A DNA stretch of 64,000 nucleotides from Nitrospira sp. (GTDB taxonomy: Bacteria > Nitrospirota > Nitrospiria > Nitrospirales > Nitrospiraceae), in assembly GCA_029194665.1 (NCBI GenBank), contig JARFXO010000004.1, positions 310,001 to 374,000 of the forward strand. Reading direction: 5' to 3'. The position numbers were made by a program, and so were the translations under genes. The notes under the pieces were generated by a model that worked only from the letters and a program-made list of their open reading frames with translations, did no database searches and was not told the origin of the DNA. Below are positions 36,863 to 46,105 of the stretch, piece after piece. How positions within the stretch are numbered: position 1 is the first letter of the stretch; each line of letters opens with the position of its first letter.

Positions 36863-37390
36863 TTGAAGCTTGGGAGCAGAATTCCAGGCGGACTGTTTTT
36901 CCTAGCTTGCTGTTTCGTCATGAATGTTGCGTTTCCACCCCTGGCTCAAGCCACGCATGAAGCGGATCATCGTTTCATGGTGGAGGGGTATGTTTGCGAT
37001 CAAAATGGGAAGGGACTTCCGAATACAGACGTTCTCGTCAAGGACACCAGGATTTCATACGGTCAGGTTGTTCGGACGGATGGAGATGGTTACTACAAAG
37101 CGATGTTTCATCTGCACAACGACAATCTTGACGATCCCCTTCTGGTAGAGGCGAGAGGTGAACGGCAAAACCTTAAGATTCAATTTGATCCGAAAGATCT
37201 AGAGAGCGAACGAAAGATTCGGGTTGACTTTGGAACTGGCTGTGAGGCGAGTGGGCCTCCCGCTTGGATTTGGTGGAGCAGTGGGGCGGTCTTTGCCACA
37301 GCCTGCGGTATTTTCGGGATGAAGTTTGTCCGTTCTCAGCGGAAGCCGGAACGGATCAAGGCGAAATCCCAGGGAAAGAAAAAATCATGA
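36863..37390 (+). CDS. Exported single-pass protein with carboxypeptidase-regulatory-like domain
   Basis: 175 residues from TTG 36863; no ATG or GTG exists between the upstream stop (36815) and there, and an ATG at 36920 would cut the signal peptide, so the start is uncertain. A signal peptide (GLFFLACCFVMNVAFPP) precedes a small beta-sandwich (YVCDQNGKGLPNTDVLVKD, GQVVRTDGDGYYKAMFHLH) and a C-terminal membrane helix (IWWSSGAVFATACGIFGMKF) with a lysine-rich tail. It probably exposes a binding domain to the periplasm. It is close to the cytochrome genes. Confidence 0.65.
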   Translation: MKLGSRIPGGLFFLACCFVMNVAFPPLAQATHEADHRFMVEGYVCDQNGKGLPNTDVLVKDTRISYGQVVRTDGDGYYKAMFHLHNDNLDDPLLVEARGERQNLKIQFDPKDLESERKIRVDFGTGCEASGPPAWIWWSSGAVFATACGIFGMKFVRSQRKPERIKAKSQGKKKS

Positions 37391-37602
37391 TCGCCGATGA
37401 CGGTCCTTGGGGCTACAAGGTATCTCGCCGAATCGGTTGATTAGGTCGGCGAGGGCCCGTGATACAAGCTGAATGGGCGACTGTAATTTCGACGCTCTTG
37501 CAGGGGCAGGTGATAGCTCTGCAAAAGCGTTTTTTTTTGCTTGTCGGTCCGTTTCTCGATCGCGTTGCCGCCCGGACGAGAATCTCTCTTAATGACAGCG
37601 TG

Positions 37603-38097
37603 ATGGACGTAATGAACATACAGGCAGGCTCGATTCGCGCTGTATTCATCATGAGCGCGGGACTATTGGCGAGTTGCGGAGACCAGGGTGGAGAGGGGCC
37701 GATTGTGCCGCCACCGCCGGCTCCTGCTGAATATGCCGAGAAGCATATGCCGGCAGATTGGTGGGCGGATGCTCAGAAGCTGGAAGAGGGACGCAAGCTC
37801 TTCATCGGTGAGACGAATCCCGACGTAAACTGTGCCAGTTGTCACGGGAAAGACGGGAAGCCCGTGAAGGCAGGCGCCACTGATTTCAGAAACCCTGAGC
37901 GCATGAAGCTGTATTCGGACTCTGTCTGGTTTTGGCGTATTTCCGAAGGAGTGCCGAATACCAAGATGAAAGGGTGGAAGAGCAAGCTCTCAGAAGAGGA
38001 TCGATGGAAGCTCGTGCTCTATGAGCGGAATTTTGGACTGGCTGGGAAGACATGGAATGAAGAAATGAAGCAATGGGCCGAGGCCGTCATTAAGTGA
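37603..38097 (+). CDS. Monoheme c-type cytochrome, lipoprotein
   Basis: 164 residues from ATG 37603; the longer frame from 37459 adds 48 residues that do not look like a leader. The short leader ends in a lipobox (GLLASC), so the protein is probably membrane-tethered on the periplasmic side. A proline-rich linker (PPPPAPA) leads to the class I cytochrome domain with one CASCH heme site and a distal Met in NTKMKGW. It opens the respiratory cluster but is separated by 390 bp from the next gene. Confidence 0.8.
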   Translation: MDVMNIQAGSIRAVFIMSAGLLASCGDQGGEGPIVPPPPAPAEYAEKHMPADWWADAQKLEEGRKLFIGETNPDVNCASCHGKDGKPVKAGATDFRNPERMKLYSDSVWFWRISEGVPNTKMKGWKSKLSEEDRWKLVLYERNFGLAGKTWNEEMKQWAEAVIK

Positions 38098-38488
38098 CTG
38101 TAGGGTAAGGTTGTCGGTGGCAGGATGCTTCGCGCCTTCCGGCCTTTCCTCTTGTGGAATCATAAGGTGAGCCTTTTGTATGCGATTTGAGGCCGTCAAC
38201 CATGTGTCGGGTTTTTTGCGGGCTACCAGGGGATTCTCCTAGCGGTAAGGCTTGGGGACTCTGGGATACTCTAGCCGGTCGATAAGGTCGTATGAAGTAG
38301 GGTTGCGGCAATCGCATGGAGCTTGACCTGTAATGGCGAGATCTTAGCGCTCTCAGGGGCTTCAGGCGCTCTGGTCGGGTGGTGGCCGAGACCCATTAAT
38401 GTAGAGAAAAATATCCTGTGGAAATTCGAGTAAGTATGAAAGCAAGATCCTTGACCAAGTTCTTAAAGTAGGGGGGCATCGAGGCATC
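38098..38488. other. Intergenic region upstream of the respiratory operon
   Basis: This 391-bp spacer probably holds the main promoter of the operon. Candidate sigma-70-like boxes such as TTGACC near 38322 and 38451 lack well-spaced partners, so none is called. No gene is supported. Confidence 0.4.
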
Positions 38489-40198
38489 GTGAAAAAACTG
38501 TCGAGCGGTCTCATGGCTCTCATTGTGTTGTTCTCCCTGTGCGCGGCAGCCACCGGTGTCTGCGCTCAGGAGGTTGGGGCGTCTTCGGTGGAGCTTCCGT
38601 ATACAGGCAATCGGACGGCTGTATGGGTCGTCGCTCAACTCCATATTTTATTTGCCGCGTTTATCCTCGGTGCACCGATCTTCGTCGTCATTTCAGAATG
38701 GTTGGGTTACCGCAAGCAGGACCCTCGGTATGATCGCCTGGCTAAAGAGATCACCAAGGTTACGGTCATTCTCTTTAGTATGACGGCTGTGACGGGCGGC
38801 TTGTTTATTTTTGTCCTTCTTGCCGCCTACCCACAATTCACGACCTCATTCATTAATCAGTTTTATATGGTGTTCGCGGTCATGTATCCGGCGCTGTTTA
38901 TCGCCGAGACGATTTTGATGTATGCCTACCTCTACACCTGGGATGTGTGGAAGGGTGAAAGGAAGGGGCGTCACATTGCTCTCGGCGTGCTCTTGAATCT
39001 TGTCTGTCTGCTCATCCTATTTGTCATCAACGGTCCCACGTCGTTCATGAATACACCGCCGAAGGCCGAAGGAGTTTCGCCGCAGGATTTCATCGCGGCG
39101 GCAACCTTGTGGGACAAGATTGCGAACCAAAGTTGGTTCCCTCTGAGCCTCCACCGAATCGATGGGAATGTGGCATTCGGTGGGTTTATCGCCGGGATGA
39201 TCGCCGCCTACATGTACATGGGGGCGAAGTCGCAGGAGGAGCGAGCCTACTACGATTGGATGGGGTTCGCCGCCATCTGGATCGCCGTGGGTGGGTCGCT
39301 CTTGCAGCCGTTCACGGGACTTTTGTTGGCCTATGAAATGTGCGATTACGATTTTTCATTCTGCCCATATATGATGGCCGATCAGCTCTCCATGTTTTTT
39401 GAAATGCAGGGCATGATGATCGGGTTGCTGTTCTTGGCCATCAACTATTACAGTTGGCTCAGCGTCAAGCGAATTGAAGGGGCCGAAAATGTTCGGATGA
39501 CGATTCTGGCTCCCATTGTCTTGGTGGTCTTGCTACCCGTCACGATGTGGGTCATGAATAAATATTGGATTCCGGATCCAATGTCGTTGGTGTTCCTTCT
39601 GCCCTTAACGTTGTCGCCCTTCTTATTGAGCCGGTTCGTTCCGAAGACCGTCTCCGCACGGACCGTCATCAAGGTCGGCTTTATCGTCATGCTCGTGAGC
39701 GACGCGGTCTGGCTTACACCCGGTGGGTTCGTGGCCACCGGCACCGATATGCCCGATGAGCTGAAATTGCCGGAAGGGTGGGATTTTCTGGCATCGATGC
39801 CGGCAAAGCTTTCTGCGATCTTGACGTTGGTGTTCGTGACGGTCGTCAATTACGTCTTGTATAACAGAACCATCAAGCAGGGCACGATCCTCTGGGGGAA
39901 AATCGATTTCGTGTCCCAGTTTGTTCTGATTTTCTTGGCGTTCATCTCCACATGGACGATGGGGTTGATGGGGGCGGTCCGGTCCCTGCTCAAAAAATAT
40001 TTCCACACCTATAGTCTGGTCTCGGACCTCAGTGCGGAGTCTTTTACTCCGACGCTCTCCTATTCGGCCTGGTGGATCACGGCGATTACCGTGTTCTTTA
40101 TTGCCATCGTCAGTGTGGCTGCCCTAGTAGCTCTTCGGCCTTCAGTTTCGAGGGTGCGAGAGCCTGAGGGGAGTCCGGTCCCGGTCGGGGCCAAATAA
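38489..40198 (+). CDS. Cytochrome bd-type quinol oxidase subunit I-like membrane protein (1)
   Basis: 569 residues from GTG 38489. After a signal-like segment there are about 12-14 membrane helices. AQLHILFAAFILGAP places His52 at the position of the CydA N-terminal heme ligand, and SLHRIDGNVAFGG places His222 near the second. The usual Q-loop and a CydB partner are absent. It sits upstream of Rieske and cytochrome b and shares its plan with the protein at 44182. I infer a membrane subunit of a hybrid bc-type complex rather than an oxygen-reducing bd oxidase, but oxygen or quinol reactivity is not excluded. Confidence 0.8.
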   Translation: MKKLSSGLMALIVLFSLCAAATGVCAQEVGASSVELPYTGNRTAVWVVAQLHILFAAFILGAPIFVVISEWLGYRKQDPRYDRLAKEITKVTVILFSMTAVTGGLFIFVLLAAYPQFTTSFINQFYMVFAVMYPALFIAETILMYAYLYTWDVWKGERKGRHIALGVLLNLVCLLILFVINGPTSFMNTPPKAEGVSPQDFIAAATLWDKIANQSWFPLSLHRIDGNVAFGGFIAGMIAAYMYMGAKSQEERAYYDWMGFAAIWIAVGGSLLQPFTGLLLAYEMCDYDFSFCPYMMADQLSMFFEMQGMMIGLLFLAINYYSWLSVKRIEGAENVRMTILAPIVLVVLLPVTMWVMNKYWIPDPMSLVFLLPLTLSPFLLSRFVPKTVSARTVIKVGFIVMLVSDAVWLTPGGFVATGTDMPDELKLPEGWDFLASMPAKLSAILTLVFVTVVNYVLYNRTIKQGTILWGKIDFVSQFVLIFLAFISTWTMGLMGAVRSLLKKYFHTYSLVSDLSAESFTPTLSYSAWWITAITVFFIAIVSVAALVALRPSVSRVREPEGSPVPVGAK

Positions 40199-40248
40199 TC
40201 ACAGCGTGAAGCATTTGGTGAGCCAATTGGAATTCGTATGAGGACAAT

Positions 40249-41058
40249 GTGTTCAAGAAGCTAACAATCGGGCTTGTGGTCGGTGGCGCACTTGTGGGTA
40301 TCACGCACTCGCAGGAGGTACCGTTCGATTTCCAAAAGTTGTTCTTTATCTTCGCGCTGATCGGGGCTGTTGTCTTTGTGATGCTTGACGCGCAGCCGAT
40401 CGGAATAATGAGCGGCGGGAAGTCCGTCTTTGCGGTCACCGCGTTCTGGGTCCTGCTGATTACGGCCTGCATCGCGGGCGCTTCCCTGTTGCCGCAGTTT
40501 AATCCCGAAGACGAACGGGCCAAAATCGACAAGCTTTTGGGAAAGGAACGGGCTGCCTCGCAGAAGGGCAAGGCTGAGGAATTGATCGCTCGGGCCAAGG
40601 CACTCGATGAGCAGGTCAAAGCCCTGGAAGAGCGCCTCAAGGGATTGGGGGGAGGTCAGGCTGCATCTGCATCACCGGCGCCTCCGGCCGGGGAGAAGCC
40701 TTCTTCGACAGCAGCCACGTCTGCTGGAGGGGGTGGGGATTTCATGAAGGTGGGCGAGGAGCAGTGGCAATTGCAAGAATGCTACAACTGCCACAAGTTG
40801 AGGGGTGAGGGCGGGAAGAAACGAGGTCCTGAATTGGATAACATCGGCTCGTTCTTGACGGTCGAGGAGATTCAACAGAAAATCTACGACCCCAAGAGCA
40901 TCATGGCTGAGGGGTATGAGAAGGAATGGCAAAAGGGCATCATGCCGGACAAGTTTAAGGACCTCATGGAGCCCAAAGAAATGCAGGCCCTGGCTGCCTG
41001 GTTGGGTACCTTCAAGAACACCTCGGTGAATACCCCGAAGCCGATCAAGAAAAAATGA
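40249..41058 (+). CDS. Membrane-anchored monoheme cytochrome c with coiled-coil
   Basis: 269 residues from GTG 40249 (GAGG five bases before). Three hydrophobic segments near the N-terminus (residues 5-20, 30-45 and 60-78) are followed by a charged coiled-coil (about residues 85-135), an Ala/Pro/Gly linker and a C-terminal class I cytochrome domain with CYNCH near residue 179 and a likely Met ligand in GIMPDKF. Its stop overlaps the Rieske start. The long stalk would let the heme reach between complex subunits. Confidence 0.85.
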   Translation: MFKKLTIGLVVGGALVGITHSQEVPFDFQKLFFIFALIGAVVFVMLDAQPIGIMSGGKSVFAVTAFWVLLITACIAGASLLPQFNPEDERAKIDKLLGKERAASQKGKAEELIARAKALDEQVKALEERLKGLGGGQAASASPAPPAGEKPSSTAATSAGGGGDFMKVGEEQWQLQECYNCHKLRGEGGKKRGPELDNIGSFLTVEEIQQKIYDPKSIMAEGYEKEWQKGIMPDKFKDLMEPKEMQALAAWLGTFKNTSVNTPKPIKKK

Positions 41059-41993
41059 TGCTGCAACCGAAGTTGAAATCCAAGGTCCGGTGCACCGACC
41101 TCGACATCGGCGAAGTCACGAAAGTCGTGCTCGATCCGCTTTCCCACGAGATCAGCCATATCGTGGTGTCTATGAATGGGAGCGGTGAGCGACAAGTCGC
41201 CATGGGTCATGTCCAGGCCGTGACGGACGACGTCGTGCAGTTGCGCGCGCCGTCAACCGATATTCTGGCCTTGCCTCCCTTCAAGCGGGAAGATTATGTC
41301 ACCACGCATGAAGTGGAGATCTCCCACCTCGAGGACAACATCCATGTGACGCCAGGCGAGGTGTTGGTCCCCTTGCCTGATCTGGAAAAAAGCGTCAAGC
41401 GCCGCACCTTTTTCATGAATTTCACGCATGTCATTGGGTTCTTGGTCGGCCTCCCCATTGCCTATCCAATTCTCCGCTATCTGATGAAGCCGATGTATGC
41501 GGATTTCGACAACGACTGGCTGAACGTGGGGAATGTCAGCAAGATCAAGCAGGATGATGTCGGAGTGCAGTTCAAGTACAAGAAAAAGGTCAAAGAAGTT
41601 TATATGCCGGAGAGCGAAATCGATAAAAACGTCTGGATCCTCCGAGCGACCCCCGAGCTTCTCGAGAAAGTTTACAACGACAAGGACATGGAGTTTCGAG
41701 ATGCCAAGGGGAAAACGATCTGGGCCAACAAGCGAGACATTCCCTATGTGGCGTTCTCCGGCAAGTGCCCCCATTTGGGATGCGCATTCAAGTGGCGACA
41801 GCACAAAACGCTCGGACAAGTGTTTCTCTGCCCTTGCCACCTCAGTATCTACGACGCAGCAGGGAAAGTGCTTGACGGCCCGGCCCCACGTGGCCTTGAC
41901 GCATTACCCGTGAGGGTTTCTGCAGCTGGGGACGTGGAGATCATCGACATGGAATTCAAGGCCGGTACAAAATCACAAATCCGGATCATTTGA
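41055..41993 (+). CDS. Rieske iron-sulfur protein with N-terminal PRC-barrel-like domain
   Basis: 312 residues. The first ~95 residues (VRCTDLDIGEVTKVVLDPLS, RQVAMGHVQAVTDD) look like a PRC-barrel, followed by a membrane helix at about 122-143 and the Rieske domain. The cluster motifs are C238-P-H240-L-G-C243 and C259-P-C261-H262, which supply two Cys and two His ligands plus the disulfide cysteines. Canonical Rieske proteins of bc complexes lack an N-terminal PRC-like domain before the helix. The start overlaps the previous stop by 4 bp, so the operon is tightly coupled. Confidence 0.88.
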   Translation: MMLQPKLKSKVRCTDLDIGEVTKVVLDPLSHEISHIVVSMNGSGERQVAMGHVQAVTDDVVQLRAPSTDILALPPFKREDYVTTHEVEISHLEDNIHVTPGEVLVPLPDLEKSVKRRTFFMNFTHVIGFLVGLPIAYPILRYLMKPMYADFDNDWLNVGNVSKIKQDDVGVQFKYKKKVKEVYMPESEIDKNVWILRATPELLEKVYNDKDMEFRDAKGKTIWANKRDIPYVAFSGKCPHLGCAFKWRQHKTLGQVFLCPCHLSIYDAAGKVLDGPAPRGLDALPVRVSAAGDVEIIDMEFKAGTKSQIRII

Positions 41994-42004
41994 AAACTGG
42001 CGGC

Positions 42005-43132
42005 ATGGATAGCAAGCAATCATCATCGACGGTAATTCCTGATCATCAGCCCAGCGCCATCGAAAAGCTCGTGGCGTTCCTTGACGAGCGGGTCGGGCTC
42101 AAGGAGATGCAAGCCAAGATGCTCAATGAGCCGATTCCCGGCGGCTCTCGTTGGGCCTACGTGTTCGGCTCCATCTTGTTGTTCATCTTTGCCATGCAGG
42201 CACTGACCGGCATGTTGCTCATGTTCTATTACGTGCCGACAGCCGACCATGCCTACGCCAGTACGCAATATATCATTCACGATGTCGATTATGGGTGGTT
42301 CATTCTGGGCTACCATTTTTGGGGATCCAGCGCCATGGTCGTCTGCGTGGTGGCCCATATGTCTCAGGTCTTTCTCTGGGGGGCGTACAAGAAGCCGCGA
42401 GAATTGCTGTGGCTTGTCGGACTCGCGCTGTTTGGTGTTGTGATCACCTTCGGTTTTACAGGCTACCTCTTGCCCTGGGACCAACGGGCGTTCTGGGCAA
42501 CGACCGTGGGTGTCGAAATCTTGGATAAGACTCCCATTGTCGGTGATTTTATAGCCCGATTTCTGAAGGGTGGCCCGACCCCCGGGCAGATGACCTTAAG
42601 CCGATTTTTCGTCCTCCATGTGATGATTCTCCCGGCGGCACTCATGGCCTTGGCCGGATTGCATCTGTTCCTGTTTCGTGTCGCCGCCCCCGCAGGACCC
42701 TTCACCGGTACGGTGGAGGAGATCAAAGCGAAAACCGACTATTTCTTTCCCCGTCAAATTTGGAAAGACATGGTCGGGATGGCGTTTGTCTTCGTAGGGA
42801 TTTGCGCCTTGGCCCTCTGGGAGCCGGTCGTCTTATTGGATGAGGCGGCGCCGGATCCAGGGGACTACCATCCCGAGCCGGAATGGTATTTTCTATTCTA
42901 TTTTCAGCTGCTCAGATTGAAACTGTTCGCCGGTGAGTCCGGTCAATTTCTCGGTGCCGTGGTGTTGCCGGCCGTCTTCATGGCATTGCTCGTCGCGCTC
43001 CCGTTCATCGACAAAGATCCCGAGCGGAATATTTTCAAGCGACCGGTCGCCCTCATCAGTTGGATTGCGATCATGGTGGTGATTGTCTTGTTCACGGTTG
43101 CATCGGTGATTAACCGAGCGTTCCTGGACTGA
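42005..43132 (+). CDS. Cytochrome b subunit of a bc-type complex
   Basis: 375 residues from ATG 42005; a TTG at 41990 overlaps the Rieske stop and is an alternative. It is a b6-like N-terminal half with four His-bearing helices (GYHFWGSSAMVV, VVAHMSQVF, FVLHVMILP, GLHLFLFR) and a C-terminal half with PEPEWYFLFYFQLLR, the quinol-oxidising PEWY motif. GYLLPWDQRAFW is the usual Qo-site helix turn. Both halves are fused in one protein of about eight helices. It is next to its Rieske partner and makes this the core of the complex. Confidence 0.95.
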   Translation: MDSKQSSSTVIPDHQPSAIEKLVAFLDERVGLKEMQAKMLNEPIPGGSRWAYVFGSILLFIFAMQALTGMLLMFYYVPTADHAYASTQYIIHDVDYGWFILGYHFWGSSAMVVCVVAHMSQVFLWGAYKKPRELLWLVGLALFGVVITFGFTGYLLPWDQRAFWATTVGVEILDKTPIVGDFIARFLKGGPTPGQMTLSRFFVLHVMILPAALMALAGLHLFLFRVAAPAGPFTGTVEEIKAKTDYFFPRQIWKDMVGMAFVFVGICALALWEPVVLLDEAAPDPGDYHPEPEWYFLFYFQLLRLKLFAGESGQFLGAVVLPAVFMALLVALPFIDKDPERNIFKRPVALISWIAIMVVIVLFTVASVINRAFLD

Positions 43133-43151
43133 TCCTTTGAGTAGGTTGGTT

Positions 43152-44156
43152 ATGGCGGAAGAACGCGAATCGATGTCTCCGACGAAGATAGGGTTCGGTA
43201 TTCTGTGGCCGGCCTGCTGGACGGGCATTCCCATTAAGGCGGTGTTTGCGGTCCTTGCCATGACGATGGGATTGGTGCATTTCGAAGGACGGTTCGGTCT
43301 TGCCTTTTTAATGCTGTTTGCCAGTCCCGTCACCGTCTTCGCCGCTCCCATCATCATGGCCGTCTTTGAGACGCAGTTTGGTGAAGGGGTCGGTTTGCCG
43401 CTCATACTCGGAATGTCCATCCCCGTCGACATCTGGGCGCTGGGCCTGGTTGGGCGAACGTTCTTCTTGGAACGACTTCGGAAAGAGCCACCCGACGATG
43501 GGCTTGGTTTTGCGATCTGGTGGAGAGCAGCGATCATTGGAACGTTCTTTCTTCCGCTCCTCTGGTGGATCGTCAGCCGTGTCACGGAGATCGCGATTAC
43601 GGCATCGCACTCCATGGCTGAAATGGACAGCATGCGACATCTCTTCGACACCGGCCTTCCGATCGCGGAACGAATCGGTCTCGAACTCACAATCTGGGGA
43701 TCCATCTCGTCGGCAGTCCTGATCGTCTTGGCGATCATCGGGATTTCCATCCTTGGACAAATCATTCGACGCATGGCGGAAAACGCTCGTCCAGCGTCTG
43801 AAAATTATCAAGGACTCGTGACTCGCTGGGATTTGATGCGTGTGCCGACCGATCAGGGGTTGTTGCTGGCCTCATTGGCGGGGGTTGGCGTGGTCCTGTC
43901 GCTGGTCTTTTGGGCTATCCTTCCGGTGACGACTCCGCATCCCCATGATTGCTGTAAGAAGCCGGAGGTCCAGGTCGAACCGGTGTTCAAACCGGTTGAG
44001 TCGTTGAACAAGACGGCGCAGCGGATCGCATCTCTTGCGGCGCAAGTTGATGCGATGGAGCACCAGAGGACAGAAACAAAAGTGCAGAAAGAAAAGGGCA
44101 AGGGAAAGGTGGAAGGCGCAACGGCCAAGAACTCCCCTGTCAACACGAAACCGTAA
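43152..44156 (+). CDS. Multi-helix membrane protein of the respiratory cluster, unrecognised
   Basis: 334 residues from ATG 43152, preferred over TTG 43137. About seven hydrophobic helices (including MGLVHFEGRFGLAFLMLF and FWAILPVTTP) are followed by a charged, Lys-rich C-terminal tail. A DCCKKPEV stretch after the last helix could bind metal. I do not recognise the family. It lies between cytochrome b and the second CydA-like gene and ends 25 bp before the latter's start, so it is probably a subunit. Confidence 0.65.
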   Translation: MAEERESMSPTKIGFGILWPACWTGIPIKAVFAVLAMTMGLVHFEGRFGLAFLMLFASPVTVFAAPIIMAVFETQFGEGVGLPLILGMSIPVDIWALGLVGRTFFLERLRKEPPDDGLGFAIWWRAAIIGTFFLPLLWWIVSRVTEIAITASHSMAEMDSMRHLFDTGLPIAERIGLELTIWGSISSAVLIVLAIIGISILGQIIRRMAENARPASENYQGLVTRWDLMRVPTDQGLLLASLAGVGVVLSLVFWAILPVTTPHPHDCCKKPEVQVEPVFKPVESLNKTAQRIASLAAQVDAMEHQRTETKVQKEKGKGKVEGATAKNSPVNTKP

Positions 44157-44181
44157 TTTGCGAGGTGATGAGGTGAGTGCC

Positions 44182-46032
44182 ATGCGACAAGAGGTCGGAA
44201 CGATTCAACGAGCTCTCCGAGCCGTCAGCGGGTGCGGCGGATCGCTCGCAACTCTCTTGTTGACGGCTGGGTGGCTTGCACTCCCTTCGATCGGATTCGC
44301 GGCGGAAGGCACAGCGGCCGGACCGACCGAATATCGCGATATTGGTTATATCGGCAGTCGGAACTTGGTCTGGATCGTCGCGCAGCTGCATCTTCTGCTT
44401 GCAGGGTTCGTCTTAGGAGTGCCGATCTTCGCCTGGTTATGCGAAGTCATCGCGTGGAGGGGAGGCGAAAAGCGTTACGACAAGCTCGCCAAGGAGTTTA
44501 CGAAGCTCCTGACTTCGGCCTATGCGACCACCGCCCTGTTCGGCGGCATTCTCTTGTTTCTCTTGGTGGCGTTTTACCCCAAGCTCATGAATTATTTGAC
44601 GGACGTTTTCTTCCCGTCTTTTCTCCTCTACTGCCTCCTGTTCTTGCTCGAAACCGCCACGCTCTATCTGTATTGGTATGGGTGGGATGCCATGCAAGGT
44701 GGAGGCAAGAAGACGTTGCATGTGTTTCTGGGGTTTTTGCTGAACTTCTTCGCCTTATTCATCATGATCGTGCCCAATGCCTGGGCCACGTTCCAGGCCA
44801 GCCCGGTTGTGATTTCAGAAGGCACGGCTATCGAGCGTGCCTGGGCGGCAACGTGGAACCCGACCTGGTGGCCGATCAATGTCCATCGCCTCATCGCCAA
44901 TGTCGTGCTCGGTGGATACATTTGTGGGGCCTATGCCGGAGTCCGGTATTTGTCGGTCAAGAGCACTGAGGAACGGGAGCATTACGATTGGATGGGCTAT
45001 GTCGGCAACTTTATCGGCGTGTTCGGCCTGTTGGCCCTGCCGTTTGCCGGCTACTGGCTCATGCGGGAAATCTACCAGTACAACCAGCAGATGGGCATTA
45101 CACTGATGGGAGGATTCCTGTCCTGGCTCTTCATCATCCAAGCCATGTTGATCGGAGTCCTGTTTCTTGGTTCGAACTATTACTTCTGGCTGGGGATTAC
45201 CTATCGCATTCCCGGATCGGAGGCAAAATATCGGCGGGCCATGTTGCTGATGCTGATCAGCTTGCTGTTCTGCCTTGCTGTGTGGATGACGCCTCACTCC
45301 CTCGTCGCCAGCATTGAAGAGGCCCAGAAGATGGGAGGAGCTCATCATCCCCTGCTGGGCGTCCTCGGCGTTATGTCTGCCAAAATGACGGTGGCGAACC
45401 TCATGATTCTCATTACGTTCATGAGCTTTGTCATGTATTGGCGGGCCGGGAAGCAAGACACGGCCAGGTGGGCGAAGTTGGGAAAGGCGGTCATGAGCGC
45501 TGTGTTAGTGTTGGCCAGTCTTGCTGTCATCGTCCTCGGGGTGTGGGGATACTTCGTGCCGGCGATCGTCCGCATCAATTATTTCTCCACGTCCCAGGTG
45601 CTGATCGTCATCTTCGTCATCCTGACGATTGCGCCGTTGACGGCACTGTTGCTCAAGAGTGCCAAGACGACGACGGAGATGGTATGGGGCAGTATGCCTC
45701 CGCGTGCAGGGTATGCTCTGGTCCTCAATGCTGTCATGATCATCCTCCTCATGGCGCTGATGGGCTACGCGCGATCCTCGTCCCGCGTCCATTGGCATGT
45801 GTACGGAGTCATGCGTGATTCATCGCCCTATGCCTATTCGCCGGCCCTCGGCAGCGCGTCGCTGATCATGGGCTTCTGCACCTTTTTCTTCTGTATCCTC
45901 GTGGCCTTTATCTTCTGGGTCGCCACCATGGGTGACAAGGCCAAGGCTGCGGCACCAACAGGGAAGGGAGAGTTGCCGCACGGCATTCCCGCGATGGCCG
46001 GAGGATCTCCAGAGGAGCGACACAGGACGTGA
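44182..46032 (+). CDS. Cytochrome bd-type quinol oxidase subunit I-like membrane protein (2)
   Basis: 616 residues from ATG 44182, chosen since GAGGTGA is six bases upstream; the frame stays open further upstream to 44035 but that part overlaps the previous gene. Its plan repeats that of 38489: a leader, VAQLHLLLAGFVLGVP with His70, INVHRLIANVVLGGY with His235, and about 14 helices. It is longer at the C-terminus. The two paralogues flank Rieske/cytochrome b and probably form a pair in one complex. No CydB-like gene is nearby. Confidence 0.8.
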   Translation: MRQEVGTIQRALRAVSGCGGSLATLLLTAGWLALPSIGFAAEGTAAGPTEYRDIGYIGSRNLVWIVAQLHLLLAGFVLGVPIFAWLCEVIAWRGGEKRYDKLAKEFTKLLTSAYATTALFGGILLFLLVAFYPKLMNYLTDVFFPSFLLYCLLFLLETATLYLYWYGWDAMQGGGKKTLHVFLGFLLNFFALFIMIVPNAWATFQASPVVISEGTAIERAWAATWNPTWWPINVHRLIANVVLGGYICGAYAGVRYLSVKSTEEREHYDWMGYVGNFIGVFGLLALPFAGYWLMREIYQYNQQMGITLMGGFLSWLFIIQAMLIGVLFLGSNYYFWLGITYRIPGSEAKYRRAMLLMLISLLFCLAVWMTPHSLVASIEEAQKMGGAHHPLLGVLGVMSAKMTVANLMILITFMSFVMYWRAGKQDTARWAKLGKAVMSAVLVLASLAVIVLGVWGYFVPAIVRINYFSTSQVLIVIFVILTIAPLTALLLKSAKTTTEMVWGSMPPRAGYALVLNAVMIILLMALMGYARSSSRVHWHVYGVMRDSSPYAYSPALGSASLIMGFCTFFFCILVAFIFWVATMGDKAKAAAPTGKGELPHGIPAMAGGSPEERHRT

Positions 46033-46105
46033 AGAGAGTTTTGAATTATGAGTTTTAGGTTTAATACGCGGTAGGCAGCATTCAGCACATAACATTCGAG
46101 GGCCC

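Noticed and set aside
44035-44181. Upstream extension of the second CydA-like gene
   Set aside because: It overlaps the previous gene and encodes a Lys/Arg-rich leader; ATG 44182 with GAGGTGA fits a signal segment.
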